A stretch of DNA of 42,220 nt from positions 109,938 to 152,157 of the forward strand of contig JACPQY010000008.1 in assembly GCA_016190245.1 (NCBI GenBank), in the 5' to 3' direction. This DNA comes from Nitrospirota bacterium. Lineage in GTDB: Bacteria > JACPQY01. The position numbers and the translations under genes are program-made. Numbering within the stretch: the stretch's first letter is position 1; each line of letters starts with the position of its first letter. The notes beneath the pieces are model-generated. The model did not search any database. It was given only the letters and a program-made list of their open reading frames with translations, and was not told the origin of the DNA. Below, piece after piece: positions 1 through 8,748 of the stretch.

Positions 1-105
1 GCGGTCCACTACCTCGACTTCATCTCGACCGATCCTCAGGTCCCCCGCGACCAGTTCGCCGCGGCCCACGCTTCGTACCCCGCCGACTTCTGCCCAGGGT
101 TGTAG
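1..105 (+). CDS. C-terminal end of a protein of unknown function (partial)
   Basis: The window opens inside an open frame that reads 34 codons in frame 1 to a TAG stop at 103-105. The visible tail is aromatic and proline-rich and ends PADFCPGL, with one cysteine four residues from the end. The family is not recognisable from so short a piece. A short stem-loop follows the stop directly, which fits a true gene end. The start lies outside the window. Confidence 0.5.
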   Translation, partial: AVHYLDFISTDPQVPRDQFAAAHASYPADFCPGL

Positions 106-106
106 T

Positions 107-131
107 CGACCCGTCGGCCAAAATCGGGTCG
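107..131 (+). terminator. possible stem-loop terminator after the partial gene
   Basis: A 7-bp stem CGACCCG / CGGGTCG encloses an 11-nt loop and lies 1 nt after the TAG stop of the partial gene. There is no T-run, so it may only be a 3'-end-stabilising hairpin. The following 230 nt to the next start holds no gene that I can support. Confidence 0.25.
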
Positions 132-364
132 GAGTCTACCGGCCCCATTGGGTGGGGTGGACAGTCCCCATTTGGTTCCTGCATGCATGAATTTCAGAGT
201 GATTGCAGCACAGATCGCACCCGGCGCAATCTTGGCACGCCCTTGCTATTCCAATCGGCATGAGACGTACGACGCCCAGCATCCCCACCCGGATCGCACG
301 AGCCGTCCTACGCAGTCAAACCCGCGAGTGGCGGGGAAGTTCAGCAATCGAAAGGAGTGCCAAC

Positions 365-2878
365 ATGGCATTTAGAACCCGATGGTTGGCCAGCGTAGGG
401 CTGGCTGCGGTCATCGCGGCGTGCGGGCAGGCCGCCGAGCTGTCGAGCCAGCTCGAGGCCGCCTCGCAAAACGCCGCATCGGCAGGTGCGGCGGTGTCGA
501 GCGTCACGGAGGCGACCACAACCGTCAATTCGACGGTGGAAACGGTCGAGACCGTGACCGAGCTCAGCAGCACCGTCCAAGAAATCAGCGAGACAAGCAC
601 CTCGCTCCAATCCGTCTCCACTTCGGGGACGTCCACCAGCGACTCGTCGCTCCTGGGAGGCATCCGGGGCGCCGCACCGCGGCCGGCAACCACGACGGAA
701 CCGGCCCGGAAGACCGAGCCGCCGAAGTACGAGCTGTGTGCGCAAACGGGAACAACCCTCCCGTGCTACTGCGTGATGCACTCACCGGACAAGTTCCCGC
801 TCGATACCGACTCGAAGTGCGTGGAGAAGCCGCCGGCCGCGGAGGGATCCACGGCGGAGGCGACCCCGGTCACTGCGACGGTCAACGTGAGCAAGGTGGA
901 TGACGGCATATACCACGTCGTCTTCACCGCAACCGTGCCCGCCAAGACGCGGGTTCCCGAGGATGTCAAGAAGGCCTGTACCGCTTCAGGCGACAAGCTC
1001 ACGTGCAAGCGCGAGCTCACGCTCGTGAAGCGCTGCAAGCCGGATGCGCCGGACCAGTGCTTCTACGTCCCCGCCCCCGAGGCGGAAAAGGGCACGGTGG
1101 TCTTCCTGGACCGCCGGTTCGATCTCACCGCCGAGGTCAGCGAGCCGCCCGATTTCAACGACCGCGCGGCCGTTGAGGCGTGGCTCGAGACGATCGCCAA
1201 GACCTTCGAGGACGCGAAAAACGAGGGCGAACTGCGCGCGCTCGTGAAACGCTTCCTCGTGGAAGCCCCGGGCTGGGTCACCGAGATCAAGCCCGTCAAG
1301 TGCGACATGGATGCCAAGGCCCGAGAGAACAAAGAGTGTCCTCGGATGGAGATCGACTATCAGGAAGGGCCCCATGGCGGGATCCCGATGCACCCCGTCA
1401 AGGTCCGCGGCCTGCGCGTCTTCTCCCACGAGGTGCCGCCCCCGGTTCTGCCGGGTGACAAGCCCCTCGTGGAACTCCCCCGGCCCAGAGGCTATGCGGC
1501 CGAGTTCCGCAAGAGCCACGTCGAGGGCAAGATGCCCACGCCCAGCGGTGAAGGCAAGGGCGTGAAGACGGTCGTCTTCTCGATGAACCTCGAGAAGCTG
1601 CCGGCCAACACAGCCGACATGGCCTGCACGCCGGCGGATCTCGATAGCATCCCGCTCAGTGGAGCGCCGGAAGGGTTCACCATCGTCGTGCGACGGGTCG
1701 AACTCGAAAAGCACGGGGGATACGGCTTCGGTGGCGGCAAGGTCTGCCGCTCGTCCTCGAAACAGGCGGTGCAGGAAGGCGTGGCTCCCACGCCTCCGAC
1801 CAACTACTCGAGCGAGAGGCACGATATCACCCGCCAGCTCCCCGAGCCTCAGGCCGAGAAGCGGCCGCCCCTCTATCCGGTTCAGGAGAAGGTGGACGAG
1901 CAGCACTACATCATCGTCCAGCCGCTCGAAAAGATCCTCCAGGTCGAGAAGGAATTGAAGGACCTCAAGGATCAGAAGGACAAGACGGACCGGAAGGGCA
2001 AGGACGGTATGAAGGACGGCATGGGCCAGGGTAAGGATATGGCCGTCGAGACCGTCGAGGCCCTCAAGACCTGCCCGGGCACGGGTGAAGGCATCCGGCA
2101 CGTGGTGGTGTCGCTCTCCGATGGGACCACCAAGGAGCGCACGCACCGCTGGGTGAAGGAAGAGGGCGAGTGCCATCCGCGGCCGCTCGACGAGAACGGC
2201 AACCCCATCGAGGTGGCCGAAACCGCGGAAGGAACCCTCGAAACCAAGGTCAAGGACAAGGCCGGCCGCGAGCTGCCCGTCAAGGTGGAGAACGCCACCG
2301 AGACGAACAAGACGGTCACGATTGACGCCGCCGGTTTCGTGAAGGGGTCCATCTCCTTCCACGAAGCCGATGAGGACGGCATCGTCGCCGAGGGAACCCT
2401 CAGCGTCACCGTGCCCGGCGCGGGCAGCGTCGAGGTCACGATGGAACTGAGCGCCGCGGGCTGGCAGCACGTCCGCGGGAAAGCGGAGACGAAGGACGGG
2501 AAGACCGTCGCCTTCTGGCAGGATCGCACGGCCGCAGGCGCGGACATCCAGTTCCGTCTGATTGCCTCCAAGTCGGCCTCGGTCACTGTGGCCGAGGAAG
2601 CCGAGGCGCAGACGGGCACCGTCGAAGCCTCCGGCGAGATGAGCCTGACCACGGCGTCGGACAGCTCGAACGCCTGCGAGGTCGTCGGCTCCGGCACGAT
2701 GACCATCAACAGCGGCGACGAGAAGGGCACGACGCTCAGCCTCACGATATACGAAGACAAGACCACCAAGGTCACGTCTGACGGGACAGTGGCGAACGAG
2801 CCGCTGGAAGGGTGCGCGGCGGGCAAAACCCCGTCAACCACCACCGCCAGCACGGCGACCGGGACGGCGGGGTCCTAA
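365..2878 (+). CDS. large secreted lipoprotein of unknown function
   Basis: 837 residues from ATG 365. This start was chosen because AAAGGAG lies about 9 nt upstream and the first residues form a lipoprotein signal peptide (basic MAFRTR, hydrophobic core, lipobox VIAAC, Cys20). The longer in-frame start at 203 would bury that signal. After the anchor comes a Ser/Thr/Glu-rich segment to about residue 110, probably a linker or coiled rod. Then comes a Cys-containing globular part, a Lys/Asp-rich low-complexity stretch near residues 520-550, and a C-terminal half with beta-sandwich character and alternating Thr/Val. The C-terminus is a Thr/Ala/Gly tail. I recognise no family. It is probably exported to the outer membrane or cell surface. 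It is a single-gene unit closed by a strong terminator. Confidence 0.85.
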   Translation: MAFRTRWLASVGLAAVIAACGQAAELSSQLEAASQNAASAGAAVSSVTEATTTVNSTVETVETVTELSSTVQEISETSTSLQSVSTSGTSTSDSSLLGGIRGAAPRPATTTEPARKTEPPKYELCAQTGTTLPCYCVMHSPDKFPLDTDSKCVEKPPAAEGSTAEATPVTATVNVSKVDDGIYHVVFTATVPAKTRVPEDVKKACTASGDKLTCKRELTLVKRCKPDAPDQCFYVPAPEAEKGTVVFLDRRFDLTAEVSEPPDFNDRAAVEAWLETIAKTFEDAKNEGELRALVKRFLVEAPGWVTEIKPVKCDMDAKARENKECPRMEIDYQEGPHGGIPMHPVKVRGLRVFSHEVPPPVLPGDKPLVELPRPRGYAAEFRKSHVEGKMPTPSGEGKGVKTVVFSMNLEKLPANTADMACTPADLDSIPLSGAPEGFTIVVRRVELEKHGGYGFGGGKVCRSSSKQAVQEGVAPTPPTNYSSERHDITRQLPEPQAEKRPPLYPVQEKVDEQHYIIVQPLEKILQVEKELKDLKDQKDKTDRKGKDGMKDGMGQGKDMAVETVEALKTCPGTGEGIRHVVVSLSDGTTKERTHRWVKEEGECHPRPLDENGNPIEVAETAEGTLETKVKDKAGRELPVKVENATETNKTVTIDAAGFVKGSISFHEADEDGIVAEGTLSVTVPGAGSVEVTMELSAAGWQHVRGKAETKDGKTVAFWQDRTAAGADIQFRLIASKSASVTVAEEAEAQTGTVEASGEMSLTTASDSSNACEVVGSGTMTINSGDEKGTTLSLTIYEDKTTKVTSDGTVANEPLEGCAAGKTPSTTTASTATGTAGS

Positions 2879-2916
2879 CTCAAGGGGGGTAGGCCCCGGC
2901 CAGTTTCCGTAGGCCG

Positions 2917-2955
2917 GCCCCCCATCTGCCGAAAGGCGGATGGGGGGCTTTTCTT
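2917..2955 (+). terminator. strong rho-independent terminator
   Basis: A 14-bp GC-rich stem (2917-2930 pairs with 2935-2948, one G-T wobble) is closed by a GAAA tetraloop and followed at once by TTTTCTTT. It sits 39 nt after the stop of the 365-2878 lipoprotein gene and is the clearest intrinsic terminator in the window. Its inner core, TCTGCC-GAAA-GGCGGA, also matches the TCCGCC/GGCGGA palindromes found between other genes here. Confidence 0.85.
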
Positions 2956-3079
2956 TGTCGTGATTGGCCTTTTGCGCGTCCTCCGTGAACCTGGAGACGC
3001 ACCTGTGAAGAGTGCGCCTGCCTGATGGGGGGTGCCTCGTAGGGTAGCCGCGGCCTTCATGCCCGCGCTGCCAAACGGC

Positions 3080-3108
3080 TTGACATGGGGCGGCCCATGT
3101 GATGAACT
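3080..3108 (+). promoter_or_regulatory. candidate sigma70 promoter for the 3127 lipoprotein
   Basis: A perfect TTGACA at 3080-3085 is followed by a 17-nt spacer and a weak -10, TGAACT (3103-3108). Transcription would start about 12 nt before the ATG at 3127. The spacer contains an inverted repeat, CATGGG-GCGG-CCCATG (3084-3099), which could be an operator. Confidence 0.4.
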
Positions 3109-3126
3109 AGATCGCTAGGGGAGCGA

Positions 3127-4686
3127 ATGCGTCTGCTAGGAGGGAAAAAGGGGTTCTCAGCAGTTCTGGCGGGAGCCCTGCTTTTTGCTGTGGGGTGCTC
3201 GGGCGATGGCCCGGCGCCTGACCGCACGCTTCACCTCAGAACCTACCGAGCACAGGTTCCCGCCTCGCTCACCCGCCTGAGCCTCAACGCCATCACCTTC
3301 GGGGGTGTCCAATCCTTCGATGCCTCAGGCAAGGCCGAAATCCTCCTCCCGGATGGCCGCACACAGGTGGGCATCGTCGTGGATTCGAGGACCGACCGGA
3401 TGGTCCTCCTCTCCTACAGCTTCCCGGAGTGGCTCGATCGTGTCTCTCTGGAGCGCTTCATCAGCCGCGACGGTCGGGTGAAGGTCGATGCCGAGAGCAC
3501 CGCCCTCGCGCTTTCGATGATCAACCCCCTGTTCTTCGGCACTACCGTCACCCAGAAAGCCGACGTGGCGGAGAAGGCGATCACCCTCCCGGAGTTCGAA
3601 CAGCTCGTTTCGGCTATCGAAGAGTCCTGGGAAGACGAGCCCACGCTCGCACTCGATTACGCTCGGCATCCTGAGGTTTTCCTCCTCGCCCACGATGTGG
3701 CGGTCGGCGCGGCCCGCACCTTGGTGGCGGACTCGGTCGCCGGCGCCCCACGGCGGCTCTCGGTGGATCAGGATGCGGCTTGGATCGAGCAGGTGAAGGG
3801 TCTCCAGACGGTATTCAAGAATCCGAAAATGATTTACTACGGCGGCGGGGTCTACACCTCCCAGGCGGACGATCAGCACCCCACGGCCACGGTACTGATC
3901 CTCGACAAGGAAAAGGTCATCGACTTCAGCATCTGGCCGCCCAGTTTCCAGATCGTTCCGGCACAGGAGACCCCGTACTCGCTGCCGGGCTCGGGCTACT
4001 GGCGCATCGGGATCTTCAAGGGCTTCGACCTCAACATGCCACTCCAGCAGATGTGGGACACTCCGCCGGCGCAACTCGCCTTCATCGCGAACACGTGGCA
4101 GACGGTGATTATGATCATCAGCCTCGCCGGGGACACGGGGCTCGTGCCCGGCGCCGGACAGGCGGGGAGCTTCCTGCGGAACGCGATGAGTTTCGACGAC
4201 ATCTATCCTATCTACCAGGCGTTCCAGACCGGCGACCAGGTGACGATCATCAATGCCTTTGTGGCCTTCTTCTCGGCGCATTGGATGGACATCGCCTCTT
4301 TCATTTTCAGTTCCGTCCAGTCGAACGGTGGCGACACCCAGGCCACGTCGAGCCTTCTGAGCAAGGTCGGTCAACTCGCCGGGATCGCGACGAGCCTCTT
4401 CAATGTGGTGAATGTGGAAGTCCCCTTCTTCTACGACTTGATCACGGCCCACCCGAAGGCGGAATACTCCCTCCAGGACGGCGCCGTAACGGGAAGCCGC
4501 GTTCAGAAGAGCGGGTGCGTGCAGGCGACATACGGGCACGTGGAGAACGCCGACATGACCGAGGCACTCGTCTCGCTCGCGATGGCGTTGGCGCCCTTGC
4601 TCATCGTGATCTACATGCGCCGCCGCGAGCGCCGGGCCGCGATCCTCCGCCGTCTCTTCGCCTCAGAGTACCGGCACCCCCGATAG
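3127..4686 (+). CDS. lipoprotein with C-terminal membrane segment, unknown function
   Basis: 519 residues from ATG 3127, with AGGGGAG just upstream. The N-terminus is a lipoprotein signal: basic MRLLGGKK, hydrophobic core, lipobox FAVGC. The mature part has a beta-rich N-terminal domain, a helical middle, a segment near residues 235-300 with YYGGGVY and IWPPSF, and hydrophobic helices around 320-400. The C-terminus has a membrane segment (about residues 480-497, ALAPLLIVIY) followed by an Arg-rich tail RRRERR. Dual anchoring, by lipid and by a transmembrane helix, is unusual. No known family is evident. It is transcribed alone, with a promoter candidate upstream and a GC hairpin (4705-4726) downstream. 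Confidence 0.8.
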   Translation: MRLLGGKKGFSAVLAGALLFAVGCSGDGPAPDRTLHLRTYRAQVPASLTRLSLNAITFGGVQSFDASGKAEILLPDGRTQVGIVVDSRTDRMVLLSYSFPEWLDRVSLERFISRDGRVKVDAESTALALSMINPLFFGTTVTQKADVAEKAITLPEFEQLVSAIEESWEDEPTLALDYARHPEVFLLAHDVAVGAARTLVADSVAGAPRRLSVDQDAAWIEQVKGLQTVFKNPKMIYYGGGVYTSQADDQHPTATVLILDKEKVIDFSIWPPSFQIVPAQETPYSLPGSGYWRIGIFKGFDLNMPLQQMWDTPPAQLAFIANTWQTVIMIISLAGDTGLVPGAGQAGSFLRNAMSFDDIYPIYQAFQTGDQVTIINAFVAFFSAHWMDIASFIFSSVQSNGGDTQATSSLLSKVGQLAGIATSLFNVVNVEVPFFYDLITAHPKAEYSLQDGAVTGSRVQKSGCVQATYGHVENADMTEALVSLAMALAPLLIVIYMRRRERRAAILRRLFASEYRHPR

Positions 4687-4732
4687 CCCGGCCGCGCCGA
4701 TCCGCCCGCGGGGAAATCACCGCGGGGCCGTG

Positions 4733-4738
4733 TATACT
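4733..4738 (+). promoter_or_regulatory. -10 box placed for a leaderless transcript
   Basis: TATACT (five of six bases of the -10 consensus) ends 6 nt before the ATG at 4745, so transcription would start at or next to the start codon. No Shine-Dalgarno sequence precedes that ATG. A 7-bp hairpin, CCCGCGG / CCGCGGG (4705-4711 with 4720-4726), lies just upstream. No clear -35 is seen. Confidence 0.4.
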
Positions 4739-4744
4739 CGGCGG

Positions 4745-5116
4745 ATGCGGAGCATGACAACCGTTCGGTGGCCCTTGGCGATCCTCCTAAGCCTGATTCT
4801 CTCGTGCGACGGCGAGGACCGCTGCTCGGGGAAGGCCGGGGGCGTGCCGGCCCTTGAGATCCACAACCTCACGAACTGCGATCTGGAGGTGCGTGTGGAC
4901 AGCGGCCCCTCGACGTTCGCACCGGCCGGCATTACCACCTGCAAGACTGACTTCGAGCCCAGACCGTTCACGGGGAACCACCGCGTCGAGGCCGTTCCGG
5001 TCGCCGACACTCTGCCCTGCGAGATCGTGACCGTGGACTTCGGAAATGCCACGGCCGAGGAAACGGGCCCGGCGGTGGACTACTCGCCGGTGGGATGCTC
5101 CTGCGAGTCCAAGTAG
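4745..5116 (+). CDS. small Cys-rich lipoprotein, unknown function
   Basis: 123 residues from ATG 4745. The start could also be ATG 4754 or GTG 4730; 4745 was chosen because it fits the -10 box at 4733 and gives a normal signal peptide. Lipobox LILSC. The mature part of about 100 residues carries seven or more cysteines, including the final CSCESK, and alternating beta-like sequence (EIHNLTNCDLEV). A small disulphide-bonded beta domain is likely. The family is not recognised. It lies in the same direction as the gene before it and converges on the lpoB operon. Confidence 0.7.
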   Translation: MRSMTTVRWPLAILLSLILSCDGEDRCSGKAGGVPALEIHNLTNCDLEVRVDSGPSTFAPAGITTCKTDFEPRPFTGNHRVEAVPVADTLPCEIVTVDFGNATAEETGPAVDYSPVGCSCESK

Positions 5117-5301
5117 GGCCCCGCCGGCCCGTATTCCCGCAGGCCCCCAGTGATTGAACTCGATCCCGCCACTCTCTGCGGTCGCTCCGCACCCGTCGGT
5201 GTCCTCACCATCCCTCCCCCGGGCTGACCGACCGGCGTAGGATGGTGGCCCGGCGGTCTCTTCCGGGCAACCAGGGCTGAGTCAGGACCCGACCTCGGGG
5301 C

Positions 5302-6348
5302 TCACTTCGGTTCGAGTTTGGCCCCGAGGAGGGAGCGCAGGAGCTCGTCGCGCAACTGCTCCTGCACCATCCGGCGCATGTTCACAATGGCCTTCTGGCG
5401 TGCGAGATCGGGCGTGGTGGAGCCCTCGTCGCCCACCTTGCTCACCGTGGCGATCGCCTCCCCTCCCGCGCTTTCCACACACTGCAACGCGAGGCTCCAC
5501 TTCGCGAACTTGAGGCTCGATCCGCGGTCGTAGGGTTCGAGGGCAACGTCGCCGCGGACCAGCAAATCCTCTTTTTCCCCTTCCGCCGCACCCGTGAAGC
5601 CGAGGCCCGAGAGGGCCTGGGTGATGGCCTTCACAACGTCCTCCAGCCCTTCTCCCTTCACTTCGACGCGGAACTTGATGTCGGCAAGCGCCTTCTCCGC
5701 GCGGATCCTGGCCTCTCCGCCGTGCAGGCTGATGCCTGAGCCGGTGGGGCTCACCACCGCGAGCTGCCGCGCATAGCCGTCGGCCTTCTCGTACCGCTCC
5801 CATGCGCCGTAGAGTGAGCGGGCCTTCTGGATTTTGGCGGCGTCCGCTCCGGCGCCCTTCATCAACTCCTCCGCCTCGAGTTCAAGCGTGGTCACCTTCT
5901 TTCTGAGGTCCATGGCCGTCTTCTCGCGGTCGAGCACGGCCAGGGCGTATCGCATGGACTTCTCCTCGAACGTCTCCGCGATCGCGACGCCTTCGAGGGT
6001 TTCATCAATCTTCACCCGCGTGGCGGTGCTGGCCTCGAACGTCTGCGAGGCCTGGGTCTTCTTGCCGGTGGTCTGCTGGCGGTAGGTCTCCTTCTCGGAT
6101 TGCTCCTGTTCCACGCGGGCGCGAAGGATCTTGGCGATCTCCGCGCGGGCCTTGTCCTGCGCGGTGCCGAGATCGGGCGCATTCCCCACACCGATGAAGT
6201 ACTTCTCGGGCGGATACTTCTTAGAGGTGCCGCTTTCCACCCAGTCGGGCGTTCCCCGCGCGAGAACCGGCGAAGCCCCGGCGAGCCCGACCGTCAACGC
6301 GGCAATCGCGAAAAGCGCGGCGCGACGCACCACGTGTGTCCTTTCCAT
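5302..6348 (-). CDS. LPP20-family secreted protein
   Basis: 348 residues. Two adjacent ATGs (6351 and 6348) follow AGGAGG; 6348 gives the better spacing (6 nt). The signal peptide ends near VLARG with a signal-peptidase-I-like site and no lipobox. After it comes the LPP20 signature: PDWVESG, then YFIGVGNAP, then an Ala/Lys/Glu helix that begins KARAEIAK. The middle is helical. The C-terminal half (about 190-300) looks like an alpha/beta fold as in CsgG/LpoB-type envelope proteins. It is the last gene of the lpoB operon, and its start overlaps the stop of the COG3014 gene (ATGATG/TGA), so translation is coupled. The role at the outer membrane is inferred from family and context. Confidence 0.8.
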   Translation of the reverse strand: MERTHVVRRAALFAIAALTVGLAGASPVLARGTPDWVESGTSKKYPPEKYFIGVGNAPDLGTAQDKARAEIAKILRARVEQEQSEKETYRQQTTGKKTQASQTFEASTATRVKIDETLEGVAIAETFEEKSMRYALAVLDREKTAMDLRKKVTTLELEAEELMKGAGADAAKIQKARSLYGAWERYEKADGYARQLAVVSPTGSGISLHGGEARIRAEKALADIKFRVEVKGEGLEDVVKAITQALSGLGFTGAAEGEKEDLLVRGDVALEPYDRGSSLKFAKWSLALQCVESAGGEAIATVSKVGDEGSTTPDLARQKAIVNMRRMVQEQLRDELLRSLLGAKLEPK

Positions 6349-7964
6349 CATCGCCCTCCTTTTCCCTGCATCGTGACCACCCTCACGAAGGTTCGCTTCC
6401 CCGCCGTGACCTTGACCCCGCTGATCGTGCGCGCTTCGACGGCGCGGCCGTTCGCGTCCAGGAGCCGCACGGTGACCGTGTGCTCGCCGGGGGCCACGGG
6501 GAGTCTCGCGATGCGGATCTGGGCCGGCAGCGTCCGCCAGCTCCGCTTGTCGGCCTCTTCGGTGGCCGACCCCGTGGCCGCGACGGCGGATTTCACGGCC
6601 CACGCCATGAGCCCACCTCCGCCCGCCTTCTCCACCAGCTTCCCGCTCCCCTGGGCGAGAGCGAACTTGACCGTGGCCCGCGCGACGGCTTTGCCCAACA
6701 CGCGCCCGATCCGGTCCTTGAGGCTCTGGACACCGATCGCTTCGATGTCTTCGACCAGCTCGCTCCTCACGCCCGGTCCTGTGGCCTCCCCTACCACGAT
6801 TTCCGAGCCTTTGATCGGGAACGGGCGCCGCTTGAAGTCGGGGATGGCCACCGTGATGGTATTCCCGCTCGTGGCCACGGCGCCGACGGCCCGCATGGCC
6901 CGGCTCGTACCCTGCTCCTCCGACGACGTGGAGGCATAGGCCGCATACAGTCCGCCGCTGCAATTCCCGGCGGCGGCGACGCCCCCCGCCACCGCCCCGA
7001 CGAACGCCAGGGTCTTCATGGCGGTCTTGATCTGTTTCAGGTCCTCCCCCTTCGCCTCCTGTTCCTGCACCTGGAGCACGGCGGCGCCGCACCCGGCCCC
7101 GAACTGGGTGACGAAATCCACCTTCTCCGGCGCGAGACCCGTGTAGTGGAAGACCACAATCTCCGAGGAGGGTTTCCCGCGCTGGGCCGCGGGGGCATCG
7201 GGCGCGTATTTCTTCCGGATCTCCTCGGCCTCCTCCGAGAATCCCAGACCGGCGGCGGTACGCAGCACGTCGTTCACCAACGCCGTGGGAACGGGAGTCT
7301 TGTAGTTCTTCAGGTACTCTTCGGAGTACGCTTCCAAGGCCTGCCGGTACGAGATGAAGGCGTCGTTCAGTTCTTCGGTGGAACCCTGGTTGTCCTGGAT
7401 CAGGCCGGCGAGGTAGCGGGCAAACGCGTCGGTCTGGTAGGCGATCTTCTTGCCTCCTGCGCGCTCGGCAACGACCTTCAGCTTGAGGTCCACCTTCCGG
7501 GCTTCCACGAGGGCTCCCTCGAGATCGCCCATGAAGAGGTAGTTGAGGGCCCCGATGACGTGGACAATGACCATTTCGAAGTCTTCGCTGGCGTACTCCT
7601 TCACGTTATCGTTGACCAGGAACGACGCCGCCTGGGCGGAAACGCTCTTCGTATAGAAATCCTCGATGGCCTTCTCGGCGGCCGCCAGCGCCTCGTTGGA
7701 TTTCTGGTAGTCCCCCGCGAGGTGCGCGGTGAGCGCGAGGTCGAAGTAGTAGAGGAGGCGGTTCCGACTCGCGTACTCCTTCTCCGCGTTTTTCTGTACG
7801 TGCTCCATCGCGGCGGCCGCCTGGTTCGTGGATATGTAGCGGTCGAGGTCTTTGTAGTAGGACTGGCTGACCCCGCACGCCGCCAGGGCGCATGCCGAGA
7901 GCGCGGCCAGACCCACGCGGCTCCATCGGACGGACAATTTCCCTGAAACGCTAAGCCTGCCCAT
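6348..7964 (-). CDS. COG3014-type lipoprotein with helical repeats
   Basis: 538 residues from ATG 7964, chosen because GGAGGAG lies 6-7 nt upstream and the reading starts a lipoprotein signal (lipobox ALAAC). A longer start at 8003 lacks these. The N-terminal half is TPR-like: helices with YYFDLALTAHLAGDYQ and NYLFMGDLEGALVEARK, the pattern of COG3014 lipoproteins. A Gly/Ala-rich hydrophobic stretch lies near residues 330-350, and the C-terminal domain is beta-rich. COG3014 genes are known to sit beside LpoB and LPP20 genes, as here. Its stop overlaps the start of the LPP20 gene. It is probably a periplasm-facing outer-membrane lipoprotein that scaffolds its neighbours; this is inference. Confidence 0.85.
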   Translation of the reverse strand: MGRLSVSGKLSVRWSRVGLAALSACALAACGVSQSYYKDLDRYISTNQAAAAMEHVQKNAEKEYASRNRLLYYFDLALTAHLAGDYQKSNEALAAAEKAIEDFYTKSVSAQAASFLVNDNVKEYASEDFEMVIVHVIGALNYLFMGDLEGALVEARKVDLKLKVVAERAGGKKIAYQTDAFARYLAGLIQDNQGSTEELNDAFISYRQALEAYSEEYLKNYKTPVPTALVNDVLRTAAGLGFSEEAEEIRKKYAPDAPAAQRGKPSSEIVVFHYTGLAPEKVDFVTQFGAGCGAAVLQVQEQEAKGEDLKQIKTAMKTLAFVGAVAGGVAAAGNCSGGLYAAYASTSSEEQGTSRAMRAVGAVATSGNTITVAIPDFKRRPFPIKGSEIVVGEATGPGVRSELVEDIEAIGVQSLKDRIGRVLGKAVARATVKFALAQGSGKLVEKAGGGGLMAWAVKSAVAATGSATEEADKRSWRTLPAQIRIARLPVAPGEHTVTVRLLDANGRAVEARTISGVKVTAGKRTFVRVVTMQGKGGR

Positions 7965-8042
7965 GCGGCTCCTCCTCCGGGCAGGCCACGCCCGCCCCGC
8001 CACAGAAACCTTCGTCGCCTCTCCGCTCCGGAGGGCGTCGTA

Positions 8043-8648
8043 TTACAGCTTGTGGCCTTTGCGTTCGACCACCTTCTTGATCTTTTTCTGGCCGATCCAG
8101 ACCTTCTCGTTGGATTCGATGTCCACCAGCTCGAGCTCCACTTGGTAGTACTTGAGCTGCGTGCCGCCGGCCTGGTCCATGATCGTGTTGATACCGCCCT
8201 GGAGCATGTAGTCGGCGGCTTTCTCCTTGCCCATGGATTTCTGGGTCTCCAGGCTCGCGTGGGTCTGCTGTTCCATGCGTTCCTCGCGGATCTCCTGGCG
8301 CTCCTCGCGGGAGGCCTGGAAACGAACCTTTCCGGAGTTGAGAAGCTCCTTCTCGAGGTCCTTCACGAAGGTCTGCGTGTTGATGTGCTCGGAGCTGCGG
8401 TTCTTCACCGTGCCCACGATCACGCGCGGCTTGGCGCTCTTCGCCGAAACGAAGTCTTCCAGCCAGGGCCGGTTGAGGCTGTCGCGCACCATTTCCTCGG
8501 CCACGAGGCGGGAATCGGTGTCGTTCCAGTCCCCGGAGAGGTCGATCGTTTCGGACGCCTCGGTACGCTGCACTTTGGGTCCCGAGGCGCACGAAAGCCC
8601 CAGCAGGCCCGCAGCAAACAGAAGACAAGAAAGATAACGGAAAGTCAT
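8043..8648 (-). CDS. lpoB: LpoB-like penicillin-binding-protein activator lipoprotein
   Basis: 201 residues from ATG 8648; AGGAGG lies about 8 nt upstream, and the earlier in-frame start at 8672 would precede the signal peptide. Lipobox LGLSC. The mature protein has the LpoB pattern: DLSGDWND, an EEM/DSL helix, KPRVIVGTVKNRSSEHIN, a TFVKDLEKELLNSGKV helix, a long charged helix RQEIREER, ADYMLQGG, and the final strand EKVWIGQKKIKK. In gammaproteobacteria LpoB reaches from the outer membrane to activate a peptidoglycan synthase. That partner is not in the window, so the exact role is inferred. First gene of the three-gene operon. Confidence 0.85.
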   Translation of the reverse strand: MTFRYLSCLLFAAGLLGLSCASGPKVQRTEASETIDLSGDWNDTDSRLVAEEMVRDSLNRPWLEDFVSAKSAKPRVIVGTVKNRSSEHINTQTFVKDLEKELLNSGKVRFQASREERQEIREERMEQQTHASLETQKSMGKEKAADYMLQGGINTIMDQAGGTQLKYYQVELELVDIESNEKVWIGQKKIKKVVERKGHKL

Positions 8649-8719
8649 GGCTCCCTCCTTCCACAGGATCATCAGGTTGAAAGGGCGAAGCTCCCGCTTC
8701 GCACGCCCTTCGTTTACCC

Positions 8720-8748
8720 GGTTTACGCGCCGCCGTGGGACTTGTCAA
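8720..8748 (-). promoter_or_regulatory. promoter of the lpoB operon
   Basis: On the minus strand a perfect TTGACA (8748-8743) is followed by a 17-nt spacer and TAAACC (8725-8720). It lies about 70 nt before the lpoB ATG. Its -35 overlaps the stop codon of the activase gene. TAAAC is repeated 9 nt downstream. Confidence 0.5.

Noticed and set aside
233-247. TTGGCAC...TTGCT, a sigma54 (-24/-12) look-alike upstream of the 365 gene
   Set aside because: The GG and GC are separated by 9 nt, while sigma54 needs 10; a one-base-short spacing normally abolishes activity.
203-364. N-terminal extension of the 365 gene from the in-frame start at 203
   Set aside because: It would place 54 residues before a clear lipoprotein signal and ribosome-binding site.
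986-2470. 494-codon open frame antisense to the 365 lipoprotein gene
   Set aside because: Its His/Leu/Arg-rich composition is that expected of the reverse frame of a GC-rich gene; it has no start signal or family.
4705-4726. Intrinsic terminator after the 3127 lipoprotein gene
   Set aside because: A 7-bp GC hairpin exists but there is no T-run; it may instead be part of the 4745 promoter region.
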